This document shows positions 17,986 through 30,200 of a DNA stretch of 36,205 nucleotides, one piece after another; the stretch's first letter is position 1, and every line of letters begins with the position of its first letter. Position numbers and translations under genes: made by a program. Under the pieces are notes generated by a model. The model was not told the origin of the DNA and searched no databases. It saw nothing but the letters and a program-made list of their open reading frames with translations. The stretch comes from Pelagophyceae sp. CCMP2097 (taxonomy: Eukaryota; Sar; Pelagophyceae), in NCBI GenBank assembly GCA_026770575.1, contig MU657168.1, forward strand, positions 734,617 through 770,821, read 5' to 3'.

Positions 17986-20782
17986 ATGGACACGCTCGTC
18001 GTCGACGGCGACTACTTCGGTGTCGACGGGTCGAGCCCAAAGGCCGCGATGCAGGAAAGGGCCTCGATGCCGCGTGCCTCTTCGGATGGCTTTGACGAGG
18101 TTTCCGACTCACCTTCCGACGCGTCCTGGGCCCCGGCGTCCCCCGACGCGGGAGCAGCCGCCGGGGCCCGGCGGGAAACGCCGCAGTCCGCGGGGTCCGA
18201 TACCAAGCGGCCATCGACTCCAGCGTCGCCGAACTTTGACGACGACGGCGGCGACCCTCCCGCCCCCGGCCGCTACGACGACGACGAGGGGGCGGACGAC
18301 GAACCGGCGGAGAAGCTGCGGACCGTCGTCTTCCAATCCGGGCCGCTCGGCCTGACGATGAAGCGTACGGCCGGCGGCGCGGTGGTGGTGCACACGGTCT
18401 CGGACAAGAGCCAGGCGGACGGCCAGCTCGCTGTGGGAGAGCGCATCGTCACCGTCGGCGAAATCGACGTGAGTCTTTTCGCCCGCGCGTCCGCCGCGGG
18501 CGACTCGACGTGATCGAAAACAGGTCCGCAAGCTGGACCGCGAAGGCTGGAAGCGGGCCATTGACTACATCAAGGCCGCCCCGCGGCCCATCGAGTTTGC
18601 CGTGTCGGACCTGCCCTTTGACAGCGACGACGACGGGACCGAGGATCCACGGAGGGAGGACGCCCTCGCCTCGGCCCCGCGGAAGGAGGACGCGGCCGCG
18701 GCCGCGCCGCCGCCGCCACCACCGGACGACGCGGCGGCGCCACCGGACGACGCGGGGGCGGCGGCGGCGCGCGCGGACGAGACCGAGGACGCGCGGCGCC
18801 GCGACCCGCTGCTGCGGGCCGTGCACCGCGCGGAGGTCCGCGCCGCGGACCTCGCGCAGCGCCTAATGTGGCCCGACGACATCCCGGCGTCGGCGCGGGC
18901 GCTCGCGACCGGCGCGCTCGTCTTGTCCGGGCGCGTGGCCGTCTGGCGGCCCGCGAACCGCCTCTGGCGGTCGCTCGGCGGCGGCGGCTGGCAGGACCGC
19001 GTCGCGCTCCTCTTTTCGTCGGGCGCCCTCGTCGTCGCGGCGCCGGCCGCTGGGAGCCCGGGGCCGAAACGGGGCCGCGCGGCGGCGCCGGAGCGCCTCG
19101 ACGTGGAACGTTGCTGCGTCGTCGCCGTCTGCACGCTGCGCCGCCGCTGCGCCGACGTCGACGCGCTCAAAGGCGTCACCGACACCGAGTCGTCGTTCGA
19201 CGTCGTCGCACCCGACGGCAGCGTCGCGTTCAAGTGCGACGCGAAAGCGGCGGTCGTCTGGCGCTGTGCGCTCGCGGCGGCGGCGCTCGGCGGCCGCCAG
19301 GGCGGCGGCGCGTGGCGGCATGCCGTCCTCGGCGGCACGGCGCTGAGCCTGGCCGCGTGCTGCGACGCGCAGCGGCCCGCGCCGGCGGACGCCGGTGGCG
19401 ACGCCGAAGTGGCGATGCAGGTGGCCCTCGCGGCGGACCTGCAGCGCCTGGACGCCGAGGGCGCCGCGTGCGACGCGCGCGACGCGAGCGGCCGCACGGC
19501 GCTGCACGTGGCCGCGTCGCGCGGCGCCGTGCGCGCCATCTCCGCGCTCGTCGACGCGGGCTGTTCCACGGCGGCTTTGGACGAGCACGGCCGCACGGCT
19601 GTGCACGTCGCCGCGCTGGGCTGGCACGACGGCGCCGTCTCCGTGCTCCTCGCCGCCGACGCCGACGCGCGCGACATTTGCGACGCCCAAGATGTTTTTC
19701 GGCAGACACCCGCGCACTGCGCCGTGTCTTCGGCGCTCGACGACGACCCCGCTTTGCGCCGACGGCCACCAAATACTTCTGGCGACGGCGCGGGGGTGCG
19801 CGGCCTCGAGCGGCTCTCGCGGACGCTGCTGGCGCTGTCGAGCTGGGGCGCCTCGCTCGAGGCCCGCGACGGCGCAGGGTGGACGGTTGTGCACCGCCTC
19901 GCCGCGGCTCGGCTGCCTTCGGAAATCGACGTCGCTCTGAGGTGCGGCGGCGACGCGGGCGCGGCGCTGCTGGCGGCGCCGCGTGACGGCCCCGTGGCGC
20001 GCGGCGCGACGGCGCTGCACCTCGCGTTTGCGGCCGAGGCGCGCCACGGCAGCGCGGGCGGCGGCGACGCGGCGTCGCGCCTCGCGCTCACGTGCGACGC
20101 GCTCCTCCGCCACGGCTGCGACGCCACCGCCGCCGACGCGCGCGGCGAGCGCGCGCCCGTCCTCGGCGTCAAGCTCGCGCGCAACTGCACGCCCGCGCTC
20201 GCCGCGGCAGTGGTGCAAGTCTGCGCCGCCACGCTCGCCGCCGCGCGCGCGCCCGCCGCGGCGACCAAAGACGAAGCGGCCAAGGACGATGGCGCCGCGC
20301 GCGCGGCGGCAGCTGAGGCGCTGCGGGTGGAGTCCCGCGAGGCGTCGCTGCAGCAGGGCAAGGCGGCGCAGCGCGACGCCGAGGCGGGCTGGGCGGGCCT
20401 CGCCGACTCGCTGGACCGCCTCGCGCAGGCCAGCCCCGCGGGCCCGGCGCCCGCTGGCGCGGCGGGCGTCACGGGGTGGTTCAACGCTTTACGGCACCCA
20501 AAGGCCAAGGCCGCGGCGGAGGAATCGCGGCGCGCGGACCTCTTCGGCGGCGCGCGTCCAGCGTCGCCCGCTGCGGCGACTGCGACGCAGAAGACGCTGC
20601 AAAAGGGCGAGGGCGCTACTGCCGACTTTGGCGAGATCCGCAACGCAGTGTCCCAGCGCGGCGAAAAGCTCTCAAAGCTCTCGGAAAAGTCCGACGAGCT
20701 CGCAAACGCCTCGGAGGAGTTTGAGAAGATGTGCTCGCAGCTCAACAAACACCAAAAGTCGAACAACCGCTGGTTCGGGTGA
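17986..20782 (+). CDS. PDZ - PH - ankyrin - R-SNARE multidomain protein, 2 exons
   Basis: A 913-aa cytosolic scaffold predicted to link membrane lipids, protein partners and the fusion machinery. Exons are 17986-18468 and 18524-20782, with the 55-bp intron splitting the PDZ domain. The PDZ is at about residues 108-190 (GPLGLTM carboxylate-binding loop, then LAVGERIVTVGEID, then AIDYIKAAPRPIEFAV). A PH-like domain is at about 285-415 (LVLSGRVAVWRP, WQDRVALLFSSGALVVAA, SSFDVVAPDGSVAFKCDA, VVWRCALAAAAL with the late Trp). Ankyrin repeats lie at about 455-650 (DASGRTALHVAASRG, DEHGRTAVHVAALG, QTPAHCAVSSA, GATALHLAFAAEA). A C-terminal R-SNARE motif is at about 862-905 (IRNAVSQRGEKLSKLSEKSD, then ELANASEEFEKMCSQLN) with the zero-layer Arg in SQRGEKL. 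No transmembrane segment follows, as in tomosyn/amisyn-type soluble R-SNAREs, which act as inhibitory or regulatory SNAREs. Confidence 0.82.
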
Positions 20783-21203
20783 CGCCGCGAAAGACCCCGC
20801 CAAAAGCAATGCACCGACCAAATACCGTCCCTTCAACACGCGCGAGTGTGGCGCCGAGGAGCAGCCGAGGCCGGACGCTAAGTACCCTCTTGCGATGCGT
20901 CCTCGCCGTCGGGCGCAGGGACGGTTGGGCCTGTGCGCCCTTATGACCTGGCGCCTCGCTGCGAGTTGCTCCGAGCGCTACTGTGATCGCAGCCGCCTAG
21001 CATCGAGCCGCCCATGCCTCGCGCAAGCTCCGACTCGATTGTTACAATACGACAGCCCGTCCTTCGTTTGGGTCCTTCATCGTACGAACTTCGAAACCGA
21101 GATTCTAACTTGAACATTTCCGGTCGATACATAAATTCCCGTAACGACCTCGGACTGGCTTCGCGCGGCTGCGTCGCGCGCTCCGCCGCTCCGCCTACAG
21201 GCG
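20783..21203. other. intergenic region upstream of CFAP46
   Basis: 421 bp between two plus-strand genes, lower in GC at 21040-21160. It should contain the 3' UTR of the SNARE gene and the CFAP46 promoter. A pyrimidine-poor ctacag stands just before the first CFAP46 ATG, so a non-coding 5' exon is possible. Nothing else seen. Confidence 0.4.
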
Positions 21204-24200
21204 ATGATGGAGCGCAGTCTCCGTGCGGCCTACGGCGCCGCCGCGCATTCGACGAACAGAGGCGAAGGAGCCTTTGTCGACGCGTGCGACCTGCACAAGA
21301 GGTGCGTCGCGGGCGAACGACAGGTCCTCGCCGCCGCAACGGAGCTGCTTCTGGGCGACGGAGCTTTGAGGGTGTGGCCCGGCTGCGCGGTGACGCGGCG
21401 GTCGCTCTTTGGCGCGCGGCCGCGACGACGCGGCATCGTAGGGCGCGCGAGCAGCGGCACCTGCTGCGCGGCGGCGCCGAGCTCGCGTCGTCGGAGCTGC
21501 TGGTGCGCGTTCGTGCTGCCAACCTCTAGCCTCGTCGCAAACGCATCAGAGGGAGCTCGTCGCAAACGTATCAGATGATGCTCGTGGGAAGCCAAAGAGA
21601 ACGACTTTAGAGGATACCGAATACGATGCTGGCCCGCATCTCCGGTCCTCCGACGGCGCGACGTCAGGTGCTCACGGCCGAGGCGGCGGTCAGGCACGGC
21701 CGCTTCGACCTCGCGGCGCGCCGCCGCGTCCTCAGAGCGAAGCGTGGCACGCCATCGACGCTTTAGCCGACCCCCTGTCAGACGGACGGCCGCCGGACGA
21801 ATGGCGCGCCGCGGAGAGATGCAGACTTGTCCGCAGACGTGTCTCGAGCGCGACCGATCAGGCCGAGGCGGCGCACAACTTCTTCCTCGACGCGGGAGGT
21901 ACCGAAGACCAGTTCCTCTGCCGCGCGCTCTTCGTCCAGGCGCTCGTGCGACCCGGCGCCGTCTCACGGGGCAACTCTCGAACGCGCCGCCTACTGCGGC
22001 ACGAAAGACTCGTCGACGCGGCCACTCGAGGGCCCGCCAGCGTCGGTCTAGGTGGACGGCCACGCGGCGGCGCCTCTTCGCGGCGCGGCGGCTGTATCGC
22101 AGCGGGAGCTCGCGGTGTCGTACGTCCTCCGCGCGCTGGCGATTGCGCGCGCGAACCGGCCGCGGTACGATTTTCTCGTCTACAATGCCGCAATTTATCT
22201 CTGGGCAATTGTGCGGCCGCTCCTCCGCGCCGGCGCCGCACGGCACGCGCGGCCGGCGCTGCAGAAGATGAGCGAGGCGCTGGAGCAGCTGCAGGACGAC
22301 GACGTCGACCTGCGCGTGCGCTACCTCCGAGCTCTCGCTTTTTCGCACGACGACGCCGGCGACGCGGCCGCGGCGGCGGCCTGCGTCCTTTCAGCCGTCG
22401 AGCTGACGAAAAAGGCCACGGCCGAGGTGGAAGCAAAAGCGGCGTCGGCGGTGGCGCAGCACGACGCCGCCGACGCCGCCGTCAAGGCGGCGCAGCAGGC
22501 GCTGCGAGACGTTGAAAACGCGGCCGAGGACGACGCGCGCCGCGTGGAAGACGCCCTGGAGCGCCAGCTCGACGAGGCCGCGCCCGAATCCGCGGGCCGG
22601 CCGTCCGTGGGCACGGCGGCCGAGGAGGTGGTGGACTTAACGGCGGAGCTGCAAGCCGCGGGTGAAGCCATCGAGGCTGCTCTAGAGGCCAAGCAGGTGT
22701 GCTCAAGCGCCGTCGAATTGGCCACGGCGGCGCGCGATTCGCAGCGCGCCGTGCTGGAGGACGTGTTTCTGCACGCGGTGCACGTCGGCCGAGGCGCAGA
22801 TCCGGCTTGTAAAAAAGTCGCAGACCTCATGGCCGTCGACATGGGCAAGGCGACTCACCGCCTGCGTTCGCTCCTATCGGTGCAGACGGTGCGGTCCACG
22901 CTCGGCGCCTCGCCGCCGGCCAAGGACGCAGCGACGCTGCGGCAGTCGATACAGGATATCTTTGGCGTTGACGTCGACTCGACCGTCCCAAGTGGCGAAC
23001 TCTCCGCCGACGCGTGCGACGCTTTGGCCGACGTCGCGCGCTGCTCGCTCCAACTCGCAGACCTCCCAAACTGCTCCGCGGCGGACGCGAGGAAAGCTCG
23101 GACGACTAGCGCGAATTGCGTCTTCTTCGTCTCGTCTGCAAAGGACGCCTCGGCGCTGTCGCGCGCAAAGGTGGACATCGTGCGGTGCGCTTTAGTAGCC
23201 TCGGCGCTCGACGCCACGGACGCCGTCGACGCCTCGATGCTCGACGGCGACGCGGCGGAAAAGGGAGGCCAGCGGAAAAATGGCACACAAGTCTCGGCAG
23301 ACAAGTTGCCGCTCCGGAGCGTCTCCGCGGCGCGGCTGCAGCGGCGCTGCGACGCTTTGAAGTCGCTGGACCGCGTCCTCGTCGGGCTGAAGCGGCTGGG
23401 GGACGCTGAATTGATTCAAGAGGCGTGCGTGATCACCTGGAACGTCTGTCTCCCTCTGCTGGCGCCGCACCTGCGCAAGCACGCGGACCGGACCCTCAAG
23501 CTCGCCGCGGCGCTCCTCGAAGATTTAGACTCGCCGCTGCTCGAGCTGCGCGCGAAACTGCACTACGAAGTGGCGCGCTGTGAGCTGACGTCCGACTTTG
23601 TCGCCAAAGTCCAAGGCCGCGTCGGTGAATGGCAAACCGGGAGTCTTTGGGCGGCCTCTGAGTCGATTCGATGGCGGCAGAGGCGCGGATGCACGCCGGG
23701 GCTCTCGACGGCGGGGGCCAGATGATCCTCTTTCGACCCCTCGACGGTCTGTCTCTCTGTCCACGGGTAAATCCGAAGAAAAGTAGACGGACCGTCCTCG
23801 AGGGTCCGTAGACGGACCATCAACCGTCTGTAGACGACCCCTCGACGGGGACGACGAACCCGAATGGGGTCCCGTGGGCTCGAGTGGGCTCTACCCGAGC
23901 CCATAGGAGCCCATGGGATCCCATGGCGCCCACGCGGCAGCTCTGGACGGATGCACGCCTTTGAGGAGCACGCCCGTTGTGGCCGTCGTCTGCGACAAGC
24001 CGGGAGCGAGACGGCCACTTTCCGCTGCAGAGCATATGGCCTTGCACGGCGGCGCAGCCCGCCCGTCGAGGCACCGGACGTTTGATCGAAATCGGTAGGC
24101 TGCGACCGAGATCCAAAAGGCCTTGGCCATGGACTACGGTGCCATCGACGAGTCGGCGGCGCCGCCTGCGGCCGATGATCACGTCGTGGCGGGCGCTGCC

Positions 24201-27200
24201 GCCGTGGCCGCGTGGGGCGAGCCTTCCAGCGAGGCGGAGTACCTTTTGCGGCCGCTGGATCGCTACCTGCAGCCGCTGCAGAATCGGCTGGCGCTGCGGA
24301 CGAATTTGTACGAGGAACCAGACTCCGTCGAGGACCGCGCGACCCTCATGTTGGACCAAGCTCTCGAAGTGGCGACTCTACCCCTGCAAAAGACGATGCT
24401 GGACCAGGTGGCCGCTCTCCTCATGACGCGCGAGGCGCAGCTGGCTGGACTGCCGGGCGGCGTGCCCGCCGTGCCGCAGCCAAAGGGCGGCTTTGCGGAA
24501 AATGACCATCTCGAGGCGGTGGTGGCGTGGGGGGACGTCGAGGCAGCCGAGGCCTTTGCCGACGCCGACGCCGACGGCGCGGCGGCCGCGGGGCTACCTC
24601 TTTCGGACCAGTCCGTGCAGCGCGCGTCGCTGTGGTCGACTCTGATCCAGGTCGCGTGGCGGAGGCACCGCCTGAACGCGCGCGACCTTGTCCTCCAAGG
24701 CGCGGCGTTCGTGCTCCGGGACCACTGGGAGGTCTCGACGCACGCCGAGTGTATCGTCATGCAAGTCGAGGCGCAGTATTTGCTTGCGCACGCCTACGCC
24801 GACGAGGTGCGAATCACCGCGGCGACTGCCGTCCACGCGCGAGGCACGTCGGACGCGACCGTGCCTTCATCTTCGAATCTGCACCGGTCGGTCACGTCGC
24901 AACGGTCCGTGGCGCCGAGCTGCGTAAACGCAGAGCCGCCGGCGTACTGGGCGGCAGTGGGTCTGGACTCTTTAAAGGCGGCACGGCACGCTTCCGGGCT
25001 GCCCGCGCTTACCGCGCAAGCGGAAAAGGCGCCGTCGGAATTGAAAAAGGGCGCGTCGACGAAGCAGCCTGCCGCCGAAGACGCCGTGGAGGCGGAACTC
25101 GACGACCCATGGCTCGGCGTTACCGACCCGCGGCCGCCGGCGCTTTTGGAAGAGCTGAAGAGGCGCGTCGTCGGCGCCTTGATCGGGGGCATGCGGCGCG
25201 CGTCGCGCCTGAACAACGGCAAGGTGGCGTCGGTGGAGAACGGTGCCGTGTGCCTCTGGAACTACGTGCTGCCGATTCTGCAGTCGGAAAGCTTCGCACT
25301 TGCGACGGACGACTTGCTCCCCGCCTTGCAAGCCGCGCGCCAACTCCTCGAGGCGGTCGCCTCGGACGACGCCGCGCTGGCGGCGGGAATCGCTGAGCTC
25401 GTCGGCAAGCTGCTCCTGGCGAGGGGCGACGCAAAAGGCGCTTTAGATGTCTGCGCGCAAACGGCGCAGAGGCACGGCCTGCAGCGGCCGCTGCTCGTGG
25501 CGCGCCTCGTGGCGCTGCACGCCTCGCTGGCGGCGGGCGAGGCGCCCGCGCCGCCGACGGCGGCATCGGCAAAGGTTTCCGAGGCGACAGAGGCTTCCCC
25601 AGCGCAGCTCAAGCGCGCAGAGGACCGCGCCGCCGCCGTCTTCAAGATCCTCGCGTCGCTGGAAAAGTTGCGCGGTTGCGCCGACGCCGGGGTGGCCGAT
25701 GGCGCGATTGGGGCGTGCGCGGCGCTGCTGCAGGCGGACGCGGCCAAGGATTTCGCAGACGGCGACGAAATGGGCGACTTTGCGACTCCGCAGAAGCGAC
25801 AGACTGCCATGTCGCGCGAGGCGGACGACGACGCGCTCGAGCTGCAGGCGGAGCTTTGGGCGAAGCTGTCAGTCGAGGCTCTCAGGTTCCGACTCTCGAA
25901 GCGCATCTCCTCGAGCGCCCAAGCAGCCGTACCCGACCGGCGTCGCCCCGCAAACGAATCTGGAGGTGGCACTCACGACGTTGGCAGAGACTGTCTCCCC
26001 GACGGTGTTTCAAAATCGTGTCGCGAGGGGCCTCAAAGAGCCGCGACTTGAGCGAGGCATCGTCGGCCATGTTCGTAAACGCTCGTAGGTATTGCTGCTG
26101 CCGGCGCCGCCGCGGCCGTGCCGCGACGCCGACGACTCGCGTGCGCACGCCGAGGCGGAGAAGCGCTGCGTCGGCGCCTCACCGCGCGACCGCGCGAGCC
26201 GCGGCGACGTGGGCGAGTACTCCAAGTACGACGGCGCCGTGCCGCAGCGCGCCTGGCGGTGGTGCTGCGTCGCCGAGTCGGCGCGGGGCCTGGCCATCGA
26301 GGCGAGCGTGTCTGGCGGCCAGGACAAGGCGACGCAGGACACGCTGCACGCCGCGGGCATGGCGCACTTTTTGCGCGCATGCTGCTACGCCGTGGCCGCA
26401 AAAGAATGGCCCTGGCTCCTCGTCGATGCACTGAAGCAGCTCTGGAACGCGGCCGTGCCGCTCGCCGGCGCCGCCGCATCGAGGAGGCTCGCGCGCGCGC
26501 CCGCGCAGGCCGCGCTCGCCTGCCTGGCCACGGCCCGTGCGTCGGCCGCCGGCGTAAACGTCGGCGCGGATCTTTTAGGGTTGGTGCTGGAGTGCAACTC
26601 CGACGACTCTGCCTGGACCCAAGGCCTCCAAATCGTCGACGCCGCTTTGAACGACGTCAACGCCGCGCAGACGGCAAACGACGAAGACGCAGACGCCCTG
26701 CGGGCCGCGCGAAACGCAATGAGGCGCGGCCTGATGCAGCAAAGCGCCGCGTCGGGGCGTGCACGCGGAAACCGCCACATCGAGGAGACTGCCACCGCGG
26801 GGGTGCTCGACGACTTTTCAGTCGGAGGCGCCTTGGTCCCGTCGCCGCGGGCGTTTCGGTCGTCAACGAGCCGGTCGTCGAGTCATGCTGTAAACCCATT
26901 TTAGGTGGCGTGTGCGCTTCCTCTCCAAGCTCGGGCGGTCGGCCGCAACCGCGCTGGGCACTTCTCTAAAGTCGGACGGCGTCGAAGCCGCAAACGTCTG
27001 GGCCACGCTCGCGCGGGCCGCGGCCGACCCGAAGCAGCAGCTGGCGGCGTTGGATCAGCGTCTGCGATAGTGAGCAAACGGCACACTCGATAGTGGGCAA
27101 ACTCGGCAGACTCGGGGAACCGACGGCCTTTGGACTCGGCAGCTGCGCGCCGTCTGTTTTTTTTGCATTTTGCGGCCTGCGTCTCCCGGAGCAACGTTGA

Positions 27201-30200
27201 ACAGGTATCAAAAGGCGCTGGACGCCGTCGCGGGCCGCTTCGAACGCGTCGAGTACCTCGTCGAGTTGGCAGAATGGCTCGTCGCGCAGGCGCAGGCGCG
27301 GGCGTGCGACGACGCGAATGTGGCCGTCGGCGTGGCCATCGACCTCTTGCTCGAGGTCGACGCTGCCGCGACGATACGGCTTTTGACGCGCCGAGCCGCG
27401 TCCCGAGGACCAACGCCACAGTCGAGACGCGTTCAAAGCGGCGCGAGAGGGACTCTCCTCAGACCGCGCCGGGGCAATACGCTCGTCTCCTCGCCAGCGG
27501 GCGCTCCCGGAAGCGCTCTTTAGGCACATGGCGAGCCAAGACCTCCGCCCGACGACGCCCGGTTCGGTTTCCGACCGGTCGGAGACGGCGTCGCGCAGTT
27601 CGCAGCGCGCCGGGTCCGTCGTGGCGCATTCGGTGACGCACCAACCCTCGCTCGGCAAGCCGTCCGTCGCCGGAAGCACGCGGCCGCGTCCGCCTCGAGC
27701 AGTCGGTCAACAGTGCCGGAAGAGGCGCAGTCAGAGAAGCCATGGAGAGTGGAACATCCGACACCGTAGGCGTGGCGTCTCGCGGGTCGAACCGGTCGCT
27801 GCACACCGTCGCCAAGACGAACAAGACGGCAGTGTCGGTGCACGGCGCGGCGCTCAACGCGGCGCCACAGGAGTTGAACGCGGCGCATCTGGAGCTTCTG
27901 CTGCGGTCGCTGTCCATGGCGGCATTGCTGGCCAGGGATCTCGCCACGCGGAGAAAGTACCTGCTCCTCGGCTACCACTACGCAAAGCAACTGGTGAACA
28001 AATGCCTCGCCGCCGCCAGCGCAATCGCGCAGCTGCGGCGCGCGGAAGAGGCGGGAAACGATGAAGAGGCCGCGGCGGCCGTCCCGAGGCCGCGTCCGCT
28101 TTGAAGGAGTACTACGGCACCGCAGCGAGGCTGCGAGGGTGGAGAGAGCTGCACGGGGACAGCGCAGCAGGTCGCAGCAGAGGGCGGCGCAGGGGCTGCC
28201 TCGAAAGCGTAGAGTATTAAATGTAGGCCGCCGCCGCGCCGCCGGAATACCCCGACGTCGTCGCGCTGCACGACTGGGTCGCCTTTCGCGTCACGCCGCA
28301 GCTCGTCCGCGACGTGGCGGCTTCGGGCGCAGAGTCGAAGGAGGCCGCGCTGGACGTCGTCTCCCGAGAGAGCGTCCCGCGGCCGCCGCTGACGGCGCAG
28401 CACATTTCCGGCCTCGCCGACGGCCTTGCCGACGCGGGCCTCCACGCGCACGCGCTCTCCGTGCTGGCTGTTTTGAGGCTCGTCGGCGAGCTCGTAGGCG
28501 CGCCCGCAAACAAGGCCGAGGCGCCGCCCGGCGCCAAGGCCGCAGAGGTGCCGCCCGGCGGCAAGGCCGGCGACGCGGCGGCGGCGAAGGCGGCACCGGC
28601 GCTCGAGGCGGACGTGCCTCCTCTGGCGATGCTCGCTGGCCTACGGACGGCGCGCCTGCTCTTCGAGCTCGGCGCCACGCCAGAGGCTTTAGCAGAGCTC
28701 TCGCAGTTCGGCGGCCTCGCGCTGACGCCCGCGCGCGAGGCGAATGCGGCGGACGCGACAGAGGTTGCGCGGTTCCTCGAAGCGAGAGCGAGGGCCGCGG
28801 AGGACGGTTTTGACCAGCGTCCAACGACCCCAGATATTTGAGCGGCAGAGGCACGCTCCGGAGAAGCTCCGACAAATGAGGCGTTGCGGAGCGAGATGGT
28901 AGGTGTGGCGGCGGCGGCGCCTCCGGTCGTCGACGAGAGCAAGTTCGCGGTAATTTCCACGAGGTCGGTCTGGACGGCCATCGCCGCCGAGCTCGTCTCG
29001 CTCGAGGAGCCGGGCGCCGCGGCGACGTATTTGGCTGGGGCGACGCGCCACAACGACGCGTTTGGCGATGCGTCGGCCGCGGCGAGGAGCACGGAGACCG
29101 CCGCTTCCATCGCCGCAGCGCGGGGTTCCTTCGCCGAAGCGTCTTCGCTCCAGCTCGCCGCGATGCGGGATCTCCAGGGCGACGCGCAGGCGTGGACAAG
29201 GACGGCGCTGGCGTTTGCAAAATATGCCCTCTCGGCCGGGGCCGCGGGAAAGGCAAATGCCGCGCTGGAACAGGCGGCGGCCGCTCTGAAGCAACGCATG
29301 GCCGTCGCCGATGAGCCAAACGTCGACGTCACGCTCGGGTGGTCTGCGACCGGCGTCTTCGAAGAAATCTTCGAAGAAAATGTTCCAACCCCGAGAGGAT
29401 CCGAACATCTCGCCGTCTCCGTCGTAAGCACCCTCCCTGGAGACCAGCACGATGGCCACCCTTCGAACATGGCCTCGATGCTTGCCCATCGAGGCTGGCT
29501 CGTTTGGCAGCGGCCTCGGACGAGCCTCGATGCCTGGACGACATCGACGCGTCCTTTTCAGGTCTGCTTTGGAGCTCGTGCGCGCGCGCCTCGAGGCGGC
29601 GCAGGGCGACAGCGGCGCCGCGCGGGCACGCCTCGCCGACGTGCGTCAGGCGCTCGCCGCCGTCGCCGGCGGCGACGACGTGCCGCACCCCGTCGCGCTC
29701 GACGCGGCGGCGCTCGAGGCGCGCCTCGTCGCGGAGGACGACGAAGAGGCTGGGGTCAAAGCCGTGGAAAGCGTGTGCCGCGGCGTCCGCAAACGCACGT
29801 GTGACGGCATTTTTTTGACGAGATGCATTTTATTTTTACGAGATGCATTTTTTTACGAGATGCATTTTTTTGCGAGATGCATTTCTTTGACGAGATGCAT
29901 TTTTTGACGAGATGCATTTTTTGACGAGATGCATTTTTCTGACGAGATGCACCCTAGACGGACCGTCACGAGGCATCGACGGCGTGATGACGTCCTTCGA
30001 TGCGCCGGGGAGGGCCTTTCATGCGCAAGGCGCGCGATCCAAGGCTTTCCCTAGGTCCTCGACGGCGCGATGCGCTTGTACGGGGCGGCTTGGGACAGAG
30101 TCGATGGCTCGCACGTGCCCCCGGCGGGCCGCCTCGTCGGCGCCCTGCTCCTCTCGGCGGCGCAGGGGCGCCTCCGCCTCGCGGTCGCGCACGGCGAGCA

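Noticed and set aside
18565..20814. 749-aa open frame on the minus strand
   Set aside because: Antisense shadow of the PDZ-PH-ANK-SNARE gene. GC-rich codon use keeps the reverse frame open; its translation is Ala/Ser/Arg low complexity with no domain, whereas the sense frame has four recognisable domains.
21014..21529. 171-aa plus-strand frame before CFAP46
   Set aside because: Its first half is lower-GC intergenic sequence without motifs. Only the end, around ASSELLVRVRAANL, might be part of a CFAP46 N-terminal exon, which I could not place.
28217..29470. 417-aa open frame on the minus strand
   Set aside because: Antisense to CFAP46 exons; low-complexity Ala/Ser composition and no motif.
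29808..29952. CRISPR-like array
   Set aside because: Units of 17-20 bp have no unique spacers between them, and the context is a eukaryotic intron. It is a minisatellite.
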